Notes: generated from the letters alone by a model not told the origin. Shown: positions 17,384-26,086, counted from the first letter of the stretch. The stretch: 58,786 bases of DNA from Gammaproteobacteria bacterium (GCA_028293765.1 JAQGOG010000028.1:1-58786), one strand, 5' to 3'. Made by a program: numbers and translations.

Positions 17384-18598
17384 TCAGGTCCAGACCTTGT
17401 CCAGTGCCGCACAGAAAGCTTCCATGTCGGCCATCGAGCCCACGGTCACGCGCGACACGTTCGGCCAGATGGGCCACGACCGGCCGATCTCGACGCTCTG
17501 GGTGCGGAAGGCGAGCAGCATGTCCTTCGCCGGCCGGGTCTTCCAGTCGATCATGAACATGTTGGCGTCGGTGCGGATGACCTGCACTTTGCGCTTTTTG
17601 AGATGCTCGAGACTCAAGGCCCGGGCTTCCCGCATCTCATTCCGGCGCGCCACGATCAGCTCGGCAGCCGTCAGACTGGCGGTGGCGCAGGCGAGCGATG
17701 GCAGCGGGAGCGCGCCCGACTGCATGCCGCCGTCGTAGCGCATCAACTTCGCGATGATGTCGGGGCGCGTCATGACATAGCCCATGCGCATGCCGGCCAT
17801 CCCGAAAATCTTCGAGAACGTGCGCATCACGATCACGTCCTTGCCGTCCGCCGCGAGGTGGGACGCGGTCGGGACGCCGGCAAAATGCGTGTACGCCTCG
17901 TCGATCAGGACTATGGAGCCTGCCGGCTTGTTGGCGACCAGCCACTCGATGTCGGCCAGCGGGGTCACCGTGCCGGTGGGGTTGTTGGGCGTGCAGATGT
18001 AGTAGAGGCCGGGATTGGGATCCGCGGCCAGCATGGCTTTTACGTCATGCGTGTAGTCTGCCTTCAGCGGTACTCGCTTTACCGACGCTCCCAGCCATTC
18101 GGCGGTTCGGCCCGCGAGCTCGAACGTCGGGTCGGCGGTGACGAGCGCTTTCGTCGGTGAGCAGTAGCTGACGACAGAGCGCGACAGCGGATCGCTGGAG
18201 CCTGGCCAGGGCGCGACGTGGTCATAGGGCACGCCCTCGACCTGCATCACCGCCTTGATGAAGTCGCCGCGCTGGTCCTTGGGGGAATAGCGGTTGCTCG
18301 AGGAGATGATGGCTGCGGCCGCTGCCTGTCCCGGAGTCAACGGACCAGTCCAGCACTCGTTGGCGCCGATGCGGACTTTGGCCTCGGGCGCGGGATCGGG
18401 GACGCCGCCGGATGCCCAGGCGGGGCGGCCCACGCTGGCCGCTACCGAGCCGGCGCCGAACACCGCGGCGATGCGCAGCAGTTGGCGGCGCGAATAGCCG
18501 CGACCGAGCAAATCGTCCTGAGCTTCGGCGGGTAGCGGTTCAGCAGTCTCGCGACTGTTCGGCTCGAAACGGCCGGCTCGAGAAATCGCTTGCGACAT
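17384..18598 (-). CDS. Tat-signal HisC-like aminotransferase (copy 1)
   Basis: A 404-residue fold-type-I PLP aminotransferase of the histidinol-phosphate aminotransferase group with an N-terminal twin-arginine signal. After about 35 polar residues comes YSRRQLLRIAAVFGAGS (arginines 37-38), then a hydrophobic core and a cleavage-like AWAS. The catalytic part has NECWTGPLTP, ICTPNNPTGTVTPLADIEW, VLIDEAYTHF, and the PLP lysine in RTFSKIFGMAGMRMGY. A strong AGGAGG lies nine bases before ATG 18598. Export of a folded PLP enzyme via Tat is plausible, so the substrate is likely periplasmic and histidine synthesis unlikely. A paralogue with the same feature lies at 51183-52355. TauE-like gene follows. 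Confidence 0.85.
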   Translation of the reverse strand: MSQAISRAGRFEPNSRETAEPLPAEAQDDLLGRGYSRRQLLRIAAVFGAGSVAASVGRPAWASGGVPDPAPEAKVRIGANECWTGPLTPGQAAAAAIISSSNRYSPKDQRGDFIKAVMQVEGVPYDHVAPWPGSSDPLSRSVVSYCSPTKALVTADPTFELAGRTAEWLGASVKRVPLKADYTHDVKAMLAADPNPGLYYICTPNNPTGTVTPLADIEWLVANKPAGSIVLIDEAYTHFAGVPTASHLAADGKDVIVMRTFSKIFGMAGMRMGYVMTRPDIIAKLMRYDGGMQSGALPLPSLACATASLTAAELIVARRNEMREARALSLEHLKKRKVQVIRTDANMFMIDWKTRPAKDMLLAFRTQSVEIGRSWPIWPNVSRVTVGSMADMEAFCAALDKVWT

Positions 18599-19126
18599 GT
18601 ACAAACGCCTCCTGCTTGCTGCCAAAGCGAACATCCACCTCTTGCAACAGGGGTATCCAAATGGCGTGCCAGTTGCGGCAACGCGACGCGCGACGGTCAG
18701 GAAACGGTTATAGCGCGAGCACTTGCGCCGACATTCGCAAGTTGGGGCGACTACCAACAGCAAGGTTGTTGTGCACTAGGCCCGTGCGAGTGGGCGAGTT
18801 GCCGCGCTTTGCGGGTGCGCTGGAGGTTGGGTTTGGTGTCAGGTTGGAATCTGTCCTGAACCGTGAGTCGCCTAACCGCCTGTTGCCTTCAACACACGGA
18901 AAGCACCGTCAGGGTGCACGATCCGGTCGGCGCTGCTGCGGTGTTGCACGAGAAAGAGGCGCCGCGTCGGCCGCCAACAGACGAGTGCGGGACTTTGGTC
19001 TCGCGTGGCGCGACAACAGCACCTGGATGTGGTTACTGTCAGGCGGGTCTCGCCGTTCAGTTGCGCGTCGCCGGCGGCGCCGGGGATTTGCGATGAGCGG
19101 CAGCGAGGGTTGGGGCTGAGCGCCGC
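18599..19126. other. Intergenic region between the Moco operon and the HisC-like gene
   Basis: I find no convincing gene in these 528 bases. Open frames on either strand are Arg/Cys-rich and lack start signals or family resemblance. A short inverted repeat CTGAGC-GCC-GCTCAG at 19116-19130 overlaps the stop of the MoaE-MoeB fusion gene and could help end that transcript, though it has no T-run. The promoter of the HisC-like gene should lie near 18620-18760. Confidence 0.4.
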
Positions 19127-20791
19127 TCAGGCGGGCCGACGGCGCTTGAGCTCTGCAATTCCACCGCGCAGGGAGTAAATCGAAAGAAGCCCTCTGGAGC
19201 GCAACTCCTGTGTCGCGGCGAGACTGCGCCGGCCACTTGCGCACACGAGGAGGCTTTTGCCGGCGGGCGCGAAGGCAGGCTGCCCGTGAAGCAGCTCTGC
19301 CAGCGGGATGTGGCGTACTTTCACTGCGGGCGTGGGAATTTCGGCGACTTCGCGCGGCTCGCGGATGTCTACGATTTCGAAGCCCGCGGCGCGCGCGTCG
19401 TCGAGCGAGTCGAAATTGACCTCTAGCTCCGGCGAGTTGGCGGGCTGGAGGTCTGAAGCGGTGCCGCTGCGGCGCGCGTGTTCCGGACAATCTTGCGCGC
19501 GCTTCGCCCGGACCCGCGAAATCGACATTGTCAGCAGGTCCAGCACCAGCAGCTCGTCGCTGAGCTGCCCGGGCAGATCCAGAATCAGCTTCAACGCCTC
19601 GAATGCCTGCAGGCTGCCGAAGGTGCCGGGTACCGGGCCGAGCACTCCGGCCTCGGCACAGTTGCCGACGATGCCGTCTCGGGTGGCTTCCGGCCATACG
19701 CAGCGCAGGCACGCCCCGTCGCGATCCGGACGCACGACCTGGAGTTGCCCTTCGTATTGATACACGCTCGCGAAGATGACCGGCCTGCCCAGTTGGACGC
19801 AGGCGTCGTTGAGCAGGAATTTCGTCGAGAAGTTGTCAGTGCAGTCGATGACCAGATCGTATTGCGCGACGATCGCGCGCGCATTGTGCGGGTCGAGCCG
19901 AAGGGCGTGGATACGAGTGTCGACATCCGGGTTGAGCGCTTGCACTCGCGCGGCGGCGAGGTCTGCTTTGAGTTTGCCGACGTCGGCAAGCGCATACATC
20001 GTCTGGCGGTGCAGGTTGGACGGTTCGAGACGGTCGCCATCGACGAGGCCCAAGCGACCGATGCCGGCGCCGGCAAGATAGCTGATGACTGGAACGCCGA
20101 GGCCTCCGCAACCGACGACCAGCACGCGGCTCGCGCGGAGCTTTGCCTGCCCGGTCGCGCCAACTTCTTTCAGTGCCATTTGACGGGAGTAGTCGGGGAT
20201 TGGCGGTCGCTCATGCGAGTGCGTGCGCGCAGTGGTGCGGGTGTGTGGGCCCGCAGACGAGCGCGCGCGCGTGTCGGTATGCGGGTGCGCAGCTGTGTCG
20301 GTGTGCCTGTGGGCGTGTGAGTGCGCGTGATCTGTACTCTGTGCCGGCGCTTCGTGAGCCGCAGGTGCCGCGCAGCGCTCGCAATTCACCCAGCCGGAGT
20401 CACCGTTCTCGTAGTGCTCCTTTTTCCAGATGGGCACACGGTGCTTGACCTCGTCAATGATGTAGCGGCAGGCGCGGAATGCCTCGTCGCGATGGCGGGC
20501 ACTGACGCCGACCCATACCGCCATCTCCCCGATCGCCAGATCGCCGATGCGATGTATGCAGGCCGCATGTTCGATCCCGAAGCGCTCGCTGGCTTCGGCG
20601 ATGATGCGTTCGCCTTCTTTCACCGCAAGTGGCTCAAAAGCCTCGTATTCGAGGTGCTGAACGCTCAGGCCTTCGTTGTGATTGCGCACCAGGCCTTCGA
20701 ACGACGTATAGCCGCCGCACGCAGGATCGGCGAGCTCGGCGCGCAGCGAGGCGACGTCTATGAGTGTGCGGCTGAAGCGGAATGCGGCCAC
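19127..20791 (-). CDS. moaE-moeB: MoaE-MoeB-rhodanese fusion protein
   Basis: About 554 residues with three Moco domains. MoaE, the large MPT-synthase subunit (about 1-140), shows GYTSFEGLVRNHNEG, LEYEAFEPLA, HRIGDLAIGE and PIWKKEHYENG. A linker of about 55 residues follows, crowded with His and Thr. MoeB, the MoaD-adenylating enzyme (about 200-435), has VLVVGCGGLGVPV, GLVDGDRLEPSNLHRQ, CTDNFSTKFLLNDAC and GNCAEAGVLGPVPG. Its first zinc pair is CLRC; the second appears as CPEH. The C-terminal rhodanese (about 450-554) has the active-site loop VCASGRRS. GTG 20791 with GGGA upstream gives a normal MoaE start; TTG 20812 or ATG 20872 would overlap the mobA-moaD stop. Confidence 0.88.
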   Translation of the reverse strand: MAAFRFSRTLIDVASLRAELADPACGGYTSFEGLVRNHNEGLSVQHLEYEAFEPLAVKEGERIIAEASERFGIEHAACIHRIGDLAIGEMAVWVGVSARHRDEAFRACRYIIDEVKHRVPIWKKEHYENGDSGWVNCERCAAPAAHEAPAQSTDHAHSHAHRHTDTAAHPHTDTRARSSAGPHTRTTARTHSHERPPIPDYSRQMALKEVGATGQAKLRASRVLVVGCGGLGVPVISYLAGAGIGRLGLVDGDRLEPSNLHRQTMYALADVGKLKADLAAARVQALNPDVDTRIHALRLDPHNARAIVAQYDLVIDCTDNFSTKFLLNDACVQLGRPVIFASVYQYEGQLQVVRPDRDGACLRCVWPEATRDGIVGNCAEAGVLGPVPGTFGSLQAFEALKLILDLPGQLSDELLVLDLLTMSISRVRAKRAQDCPEHARRSGTASDLQPANSPELEVNFDSLDDARAAGFEIVDIREPREVAEIPTPAVKVRHIPLAELLHGQPAFAPAGKSLLVCASGRRSLAATQELRSRGLLSIYSLRGGIAELKRRRPA

Positions 20792-20808
20792 GTGTATGAT
20801 TTCCCGAC

Positions 20809-21663
20809 TCAACCGCCGGCGACCGGAGGAATGAAAACAACCGAATCGCCGTCCGCTAGCGTTTGGGACCACTCTGCGAACTCGGCATTGACCGCCACGC
20901 GGAGCATCTCCGGCGCGAGTGAGAACGGGTGCCGTGCTTTGAGCTCCTCGTAAAGCTCGCGCGGCGTGCGTGCACCGGTGACGAGGGCCTCATCGCTGCG
21001 GCCAGCCTGCTCGCGGAGCAGGGCGTAGTACTGCACTTTGACGTGCTTCGGCGCGAACGTCACATCAGGGCTCAAAGTGGTCATGGCTGAACCATACTCC
21101 TCGGGCGTGTTGATGTTGTCGAGCGCGCGTGGATTCGGTTCGTCGACCAGGTGCGCGTTGGCGTTGATGAGGAATTTGCGCGGACACTGCTTGCCGCTGG
21201 CGACGTGTGCGGCAATGGCTTCCCGGCTGGACGGTTCGTAGATCGCGCACAGCGGCTCGGGCAGACCGTCGTGGCTGGAGCGGAAGGCCGTTGCCGGACT
21301 CTCGGGTCTGCGCACCGCGAGGAGATATTCGAGCGTTGCGCCATCCAGAAAGGGCAGATCGCAGGCGAGCACGAGCCACGCTACGTCGGGATGCTGCGCC
21401 TGTGCCGCCAAGATGCCGGCGATGGGGCCGAGATTGTCGCGAGTATCGACAATCTGCGCAAAGCGCGCCCGAATGGGGTCGTCGTTCTGCTCCGGGCGTA
21501 CCGACACGAAGGCGCGCTCGACGTGCGGCTCGAGAAGGGACATTGCCCACTCGAGTTGCGTGCGGCCGTGGTAGCTGAGCGTGGCTTTGTCCCGTTGCAT
21601 GCGAGTGCTGCGGCCGCCGGCGAGCACGAGACCATATACGGGCGCGGCGCGTGTTGCGTTCAT
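20809..21663 (-). CDS. mobA-moaD: MobA-MoaD fusion protein
   Basis: A 284-residue fusion. The N-terminal part (about 1-195) is MobA, which attaches GMP or another nucleotide to Mo-molybdopterin: [17 protein letters not shown] (the usual RMGxDK Gly is Gln), [20 protein letters not shown], and DNINTPEEY. The C-terminal 80 residues are MoaD, the ubiquitin-like sulfur carrier: [15 protein letters not shown], ending FIPPVAGG with the free Gly-Gly needed for adenylation and thiocarboxylation. Its ATG overlaps the moaC stop (ATGA), which fixes the start at 21663. It precedes the MoaE-MoeB fusion, so both MPT-synthase subunits are tethered to other Moco enzymes. Confidence 0.9.
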   Translation of the reverse strand: MNATRAAPVYGLVLAGGRSTRMQRDKATLSYHGRTQLEWAMSLLEPHVERAFVSVRPEQNDDPIRARFAQIVDTRDNLGPIAGILAAQAQHPDVAWLVLACDLPFLDGATLEYLLAVRRPESPATAFRSSHDGLPEPLCAIYEPSSREAIAAHVASGKQCPRKFLINANAHLVDEPNPRALDNINTPEEYGSAMTTLSPDVTFAPKHVKVQYYALLREQAGRSDEALVTGARTPRELYEELKARHPFSLAPEMLRVAVNAEFAEWSQTLADGDSVVFIPPVAGG

Positions 21664-22139
21664 CGTTTGAAATCCCGCTTGCCGCCCGACTTTTCCAACA
21701 GGCGCACGCCCGTAATCTCGATGTCGTGCGACAGCGCCTTGCACATGTCATAGATCGTGAGGGCCGCGACGCTCGCCCCCGTCAGAGCTTCCATTTCGAC
21801 ACCGGTGCGGTGATGAATGGACACCTCGCAGCGAATGACGATGTCGCCGCCGCGTTTGTCTTCGATCTCGATCGTGCAGTTGTCGAGTCCGAGCGGATGG
21901 CAGAAAGGGATCAATTCGTGTGTGCGCTTCGCCGCCATGACGCCGGCGACGATGGCGGTGTCGAATACCGGGCCCTTCTTCGTGCGGTGACCGCTTTTGC
22001 GAAGTGCGAGCGCCACGGGGCGCGGCAGGCGCACGTGCGCCTCGGCGACGGCGATCCGATGCGTCACTTCCTTCGTGCCTACATCGACCATCGTTGGTCG
22101 GTTGCGGCTATCGAGATGCGTGAGGCCTGAGCGCGACAT
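21660..22139 (-). CDS. moaC: Cyclic pyranopterin monophosphate synthase
   Basis: A 159-residue cytoplasmic enzyme that converts the MoaA product 3',8-cyclo-GTP to cyclic pyranopterin monophosphate. Signature regions are [18 protein letters not shown], the active-site block [28 protein letters not shown] and [13 protein letters not shown] with the catalytic Asp, then [11 protein letters not shown]. The length matches the family. Its start overlaps the moaA stop by one base and its stop overlaps the mobA-moaD start by four, indicating a tightly coupled operon. Confidence 0.96.
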   Translation of the reverse strand: MSRSGLTHLDSRNRPTMVDVGTKEVTHRIAVAEAHVRLPRPVALALRKSGHRTKKGPVFDTAIVAGVMAAKRTHELIPFCHPLGLDNCTIEIEDKRGGDIVIRCEVSIHHRTGVEMEALTGASVAALTIYDMCKALSHDIEITGVRLLEKSGGKRDFKR

Positions 22140-23194
22140 CAGCCACCGATGTAGAACATCTCGACCTTGCGCTCGTCGCCGTGCTCCTTGGGCGCGGTTG
22201 CACGCAGCTCGCTGTAGCGGTCGGAGCGCTTGAGCCAGACATCGCGCATGAGGTCGAGAATCTGCTCGTCACTCGCACCGCTGCGCAGAGAGTCGCGCAG
22301 GCTCGTGCCGTGGGTGGCGAAGAGGCATGTATAAATCACACCGTCGGATGAAAGTCGGGCGCGTGAGCAATCACCGCAAAACGGTTGCGTAACCGATGAG
22401 ATGAAGCCGACTTCGCCCATGCCGTCGGCGAATCCGTAACGCTCGGCCACCTCGCCCCGGTACTCACGCTCCAGCGGCTCCAGGGGCCAACGTTCGGAAA
22501 TGCGCGCAGCCAGTTCTTTCGAGGGCACAACGAGGTCTTGCCGCCATTCATTGCGGTTACCAACATCCATGTACTCGATGAATCGCACGATCACGCCCGT
22601 GCCGCGGAACCGGTCGACGAGATCGAGCGCCGTGTGGTCGTTTACGCCACGCTGCACTACCGCGTTGACCTTGATGGGTTCGAGGCCTGCGCGCCGCGCG
22701 TGTTCGATGCCGTTCAACACTTCGGCGACCCCACCGAATCCTCCGCTCATTCGCGCGAAGACGTCCGGATCGAGGCTGTCGAGACTTACGGTGATGCGCT
22801 TGAGGCCCGCCGCCTTGAGCTCGGCAGCGTACTTGCCCAGCAGGACGCCATTGGTGGTAAGAGCGATGTCCTCGATACCGGGAATGGCCGTCATGTCACC
22901 GATCAGATCCGCGAGATTGGCCCGCAGGAGCGGCTCGCCACCGGTGAGCCTCAGCTTGCGCACGCCGAGCTGCGCAAAGAGGCGGGTGAGGCGCACGATC
23001 TCGTCGAAGGACAGCCGCTCATGCGAGCCGAGGAAGCGGTACTTCTCATGGAAAGTTTCCCGCGGCATGCAGTACGGACAGCGGAAGTTGCACCGGTCCA
23101 TCACGGAAATGCGCAGGTCCCGCAAGGGACGTCCAAGCGTATCGCGGGGGGCGGACCGGGAGCCGAATGGGATGACGACTTCAGTTCGGGGCAT
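22139..23194 (-). CDS. moaA: GTP 3',8-cyclase (radical SAM)
   Basis: A 351-residue radical SAM enzyme that opens Moco synthesis by rearranging GTP to 3',8-cyclo-GTP. The N-terminal Fe4S4 site is CNFRCPYC (Cx3Cx2C), with LTGGEPLLR for SAM. The C-terminal cluster motif begins [14 protein letters not shown]. The protein ends in Gly-Gly (MFYIGG), the conserved MoaA tail that reaches into the active site. ATG 23194 gives the family-like opening [11 protein letters not shown]; the frame extends to 23269 but lacks a ribosome site. It starts 75 bases after moeA ends. Confidence 0.95.
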   Translation of the reverse strand: MPRTEVVIPFGSRSAPRDTLGRPLRDLRISVMDRCNFRCPYCMPRETFHEKYRFLGSHERLSFDEIVRLTRLFAQLGVRKLRLTGGEPLLRANLADLIGDMTAIPGIEDIALTTNGVLLGKYAAELKAAGLKRITVSLDSLDPDVFARMSGGFGGVAEVLNGIEHARRAGLEPIKVNAVVQRGVNDHTALDLVDRFRGTGVIVRFIEYMDVGNRNEWRQDLVVPSKELAARISERWPLEPLEREYRGEVAERYGFADGMGEVGFISSVTQPFCGDCSRARLSSDGVIYTCLFATHGTSLRDSLRSGASDEQILDLMRDVWLKRSDRYSELRATAPKEHGDERKVEMFYIGG

Positions 23195-23269
23195 GGTGGA
23201 TGAGGGTATTACCACCCGGCAGGGGTGATTGCTATCGGTCTTAATGGGGGCTCGACCGTAGCGGGTCAA

Positions 23270-24472
23270 TCACCAGCGGTGGAGGCGGGTAACGAAGCCC
23301 TTCGGGTAGGTGTTCGGTCCGGGGGGAAGCTCGACGAAACCGTCCGTGCCGGCCAGGGCGGTGAAATCGCCGGAACCGTTGGTGGGGCGCGGCATGGCCC
23401 AGGCCCGGCCCCAGTCGTCCAGCTCAACACGCACTGGAAGGAAGAACGTGAGGGGCGGGTTCACCGTCACCGGGGCGCCGAGCGCCATCTTTTCGGGCAG
23501 GGCGGCGGGGCTCTGGCCCAGGCTCGCAAAGAGGGCCGGCAGCACATACCGGGTCAGGCAAACGAACGTCGAAACCGGATTGCCCGGCAAGGCGAAGACC
23601 GCCGCCCCGGAGGTGGCGACGCCGAACCACAACGGCTTGCCCGGCCGCTGCGCGACCTTATGGAAAATGGAGCGAACGCCGAGCTCGTCGAGGGCTTTGG
23701 GCACCAGGTCGAACTTCCCCATGGACACGCCGCCGCTCAGGACGAGCACGTCATGCGTCTCCAGATGGAACTTGAGCCGACGCTTGAGCTCCGTCAGGTC
23801 GTCGTTGATGTGATCGTCGGCGACGCGCTGAAAGCCGTGTTGCCGTAACGCCGTGACGATGGCGTACGCGTTTGAGCGCCGTATCTGGTGGGGCAGAATG
23901 GGTTCGCCGGGCTCGATCAACTCGTTGCCCGTCGAGATCACTGCCAGCATCGGCTGGCTGCTGACGCGGATGCGGGCCATCCCTGCCGCCGCGGCAATTG
24001 CTATCTCCGGGGCGCGCAACTGCACCCCGCTCGTGACGAGTAGTGTCCCTTGGCGCGTATCGGTGCCGCGGCGATGAACGTTTTGCCAGGGGTCGACTCC
24101 GACGCCGTCAGCAAGCTCCGCGTCTCCATTGCGTATCGCGATCTCCTCGACGGGGACGACGCTGTCGCACCCGGCAGGCACTACTGCCCCGGTCATCACT
24201 TCGATACACGCAGCCCGTGAGCTCAGGACTAGCGGCGGATCCCCCGCCGCCTGCGTAGCCTGAATGCGGAGGCGGCGCAGGCCGCCGCTCACGGCGGCGC
24301 TGTCCAGCGCGATGCCGTCCATGGCCACCCGGTCGAACGGCGGCGCATCCCGCTCAGCGTAGATGTTCTCGCGCAGAACCGCGCCCGCGCACTGCGCGAG
24401 AGGCAGAGACTCGATCGGCAGACACTGGAGGTGCTGCCCGATCAGCTCATCGGCCTGGGCGGGAGTCAGCAC
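23270..24472 (-). CDS. moeA: Molybdopterin molybdotransferase
   Basis: A 400-residue enzyme that inserts molybdate into adenylated molybdopterin, releasing AMP. The N-terminal domains contain RDAPPFDRVAMDGIAL and MTGAVVPAGCDSVVPVE. The MoCF-like domain III has ISTGNELIEPGEPI and VLSGGVSMGKFDLV, followed by GKPLWFG and ALPGNPVSTFVC. The C-terminal beta-barrel is complete. Start is GTG 24472, six bases after the stop of the small secreted protein upstream, so the two are probably co-transcribed. MoeA normally acts on MPT-AMP made by MoaB/Mog, and no gene for that step is in this cluster. Confidence 0.94.
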   Translation of the reverse strand: MLTPAQADELIGQHLQCLPIESLPLAQCAGAVLRENIYAERDAPPFDRVAMDGIALDSAAVSGGLRRLRIQATQAAGDPPLVLSSRAACIEVMTGAVVPAGCDSVVPVEEIAIRNGDAELADGVGVDPWQNVHRRGTDTRQGTLLVTSGVQLRAPEIAIAAAAGMARIRVSSQPMLAVISTGNELIEPGEPILPHQIRRSNAYAIVTALRQHGFQRVADDHINDDLTELKRRLKFHLETHDVLVLSGGVSMGKFDLVPKALDELGVRSIFHKVAQRPGKPLWFGVATSGAAVFALPGNPVSTFVCLTRYVLPALFASLGQSPAALPEKMALGAPVTVNPPLTFFLPVRVELDDWGRAWAMPRPTNGSGDFTALAGTDGFVELPPGPNTYPKGFVTRLHRW

Positions 24473-24478
24473 GTCCGC

Positions 24479-24862
24479 TCACTTCTTCTTGGTGTCCTGG
24501 TCCTTGCCCTTGTTCTTGAACGCCTTGATCTGCTCGTTGAAGCGCGCGACGATCTGCTCTTCCTGGTCGATGGCCGCGTTGTTCTTCTGGCTCGTGACGC
24601 GCTCGATCTGCGCTTTCTGCTCCGGTGTCAGCTTGTCGCCCGCTTTCTCGAGCGAGGCGTCGTGTTCGAGCTTGATGCAGTCCGTATAGGCTTTGATCGC
24701 ATGATCGTAGGTTTGCACCACTTTCTGCGCGGTCTGCATTTGCTCGAGCGTTGCCGTACTGCCGTCCGGGAGCTTGTCCGGCGGTGGCGGATAGCTGCAG
24801 TCGGCGTACACCGGTCCGGCCGTCAGAGCGGCGAGTGCCGCGATGGCGAAAAACGCTTTCAT
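24479..24862 (-). CDS. Small secreted protein heading the Moco operon
   Basis: A 127-residue protein with a clean signal peptide (MKAFFAIAALAALTAGPVYA) and a mature region that starts DCSYPPPPDKLPDG. The rest is a charged, helical segment with likely coiled-coil character (heptad-like LEQMQTAQKVVQTYDHAI and KAQIERVTSQKNNAAIDQEE), ending in a Lys-rich tail. Two cysteines could form a disulfide in the periplasm. I do not recognise a characterised family. It lies six bases before moeA, an unexpected place for a periplasmic protein; whether it has any Moco role is unknown. Confidence 0.75.
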   Translation of the reverse strand: MKAFFAIAALAALTAGPVYADCSYPPPPDKLPDGSTATLEQMQTAQKVVQTYDHAIKAYTDCIKLEHDASLEKAGDKLTPEQKAQIERVTSQKNNAAIDQEEQIVARFNEQIKAFKNKGKDQDTKKK

Positions 24863-24921
24863 ACCGTGATCCTGAATAATTTATCGGAAGCACTATCTTA
24901 GTGGCGCGGCGCCGCTTTCGG

Positions 24922-25521
24922 CTACTGACGTCGCTTGGCCGGATGACCCGGTGCCGGGCGATATAGAAAGCAGTCGCGGGTGTGGTCATTCACTACACCG
25001 ACCGCCTGGAGGTAGGCGTAAAGAATTGTAGTTCCGACGAACCGGAAGCCCCGTTTCTTGAGGTCCTTGGAGATCCGGTCACTGAGCTCCGTGCGGGCGG
25101 GAATACCCGTGCGCCGGGTGGGGCCATTGATTACCGGCTTGCCCTCCACGAAGGCCCACAGGTAGCGATCGAATGAGCCGAATTCGCGCTGCACTTCCAG
25201 AAACGCCTGCGCGTTGGTCACGGTGGAGTCGATCTTCAGACGGTTGCGCACGATGCCTGCGTCCAGCATCAGCTCCGCTCGTCGTGCCGCGTCGAAACGG
25301 GCCACCTTCTTCGGCTCGAAGTGGGCAAAGGCGCGCTGGTAGTTGGCCCGCTTGTGCAGGATCGTCGACCAGGACAGGCCCGCCTGCGCGCCTTCCAGAA
25401 TCAGCATTTCGAAGAGCAGCCCGTCGTCGTGGACCGGGCGGCCCCATTCTTTGTCGTGATAGCGGATGTAGTCCGGGTCGGTCGTTCCCGCCCACCAGCA
25501 GCGCTTTTTCTCGGTTTTCAC
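24922..25521 (-). CDS. tag: DNA-3-methyladenine glycosylase I
   Basis: A 199-residue base-excision repair enzyme that removes 3-methyladenine from alkylated DNA. The zinc-snap residues are present: Cys8 in KRCWW, a His near residue 22 (IRYHDKEWG), and the C-terminal pair in NDHTRDC. The segments LLFEMLILEGAQAGLSW, the adenine-pocket region and PTRRTGIPARTELSDRISKDL are characteristic. It follows GGTTTTCAC-type plus-strand sequence at its 5' end and is divergent from the DoxX-like gene across 118 bases, where both promoters should lie. Confidence 0.94.
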   Translation of the reverse strand: MKTEKKRCWWAGTTDPDYIRYHDKEWGRPVHDDGLLFEMLILEGAQAGLSWSTILHKRANYQRAFAHFEPKKVARFDAARRAELMLDAGIVRNRLKIDSTVTNAQAFLEVQREFGSFDRYLWAFVEGKPVINGPTRRTGIPARTELSDRISKDLKKRGFRFVGTTILYAYLQAVGVVNDHTRDCFLYRPAPGHPAKRRQ

Positions 25522-25639
25522 TTGGCTTCACTCGCCGGCATTGCAGCGCCGGGAGGCGCCGTGGAAAAGCCGTCAGTCTACTGTCGGGTTGGAGGTTTAT
25601 CATTCGTCCTGGTAACTGAGCCGGGTTTTCATACAGGTC

Positions 25640-26062
25640 ATGGGGGGCGATATCGTGGAGGCACTCGTTCAAAACGCACCGCTTTCGAAACAGCGGCTCT
25701 GGGGAGCTCGCATCGTCAGCGGGGTGGCCGTGCTGTTCCTGCTGCTCGATGGGGTCATGCACGTGATGGTGCCGGTCCCGGTCGCGGACGCTTTCCGGCA
25801 GCTCGGTTTTCCGCTCACGGTCGCGCCGCTCATCGGCTTCGTGGAGCTGCTGTGCACGCTCGTCTATGTGATTCCGCGCACCACGGTCTTCGGGGCGATT
25901 CTGCTGACCGGCGTGCTCGGCGGTGCGGTGACCGCTCACGTCCGCGTAGGCGATCCGCTGTTCGCGACCCTCATCTTCCCGGTTCTGGTCGGCGCGCTGA
26001 TCTGGGGAGGGCCCTACCTGCGCGACGAGCGTCTGCGCTCGCTCATTCCGCTGCGCAGTTAG
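25640..26062 (+). CDS. DoxX-like membrane protein
   Basis: A 140-residue protein with four predicted membrane segments, the arrangement of DoxX-like (DoxX_2 type) proteins of mostly unknown function, some linked to redox balance. The first segment follows ARIVSGVAVLFLLLDG, and later ones include LIGFVELLCTLVYVIP, FGAILLTGVLGGAVTAH and LFATLIFPVLVGALIWGGP. The order helix-PVADAF-helix-IP(R)T-helix-HxRVGDPL-helix is typical. The start could be ATG 25640 or GTG 25652 (GGGGGG upstream). It is followed by a tandem repeat block and then the convergent carbonic anhydrase gene. Confidence 0.75.
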   Translation: MGGDIVEALVQNAPLSKQRLWGARIVSGVAVLFLLLDGVMHVMVPVPVADAFRQLGFPLTVAPLIGFVELLCTLVYVIPRTTVFGAILLTGVLGGAVTAHVRVGDPLFATLIFPVLVGALIWGGPYLRDERLRSLIPLRS

Positions 26063-26086
26063 GCGTCGCCGCCAGGGGACCCGCCC

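Noticed and set aside
20215-20345. GT-rich repeat as a possible CRISPR or non-coding repeat
   Set aside because: It lies in frame inside the MoaE-MoeB fusion and encodes the His/Thr linker; there are no regular repeats with unique spacers. No CRISPR array is present in the window.
19127-21663. Moco fusions as artefacts of frameshift errors
   Set aside because: Each fusion reads through in one frame over long linkers, with intact motifs on both sides and normal codon use; an error would more likely break a frame than join two.
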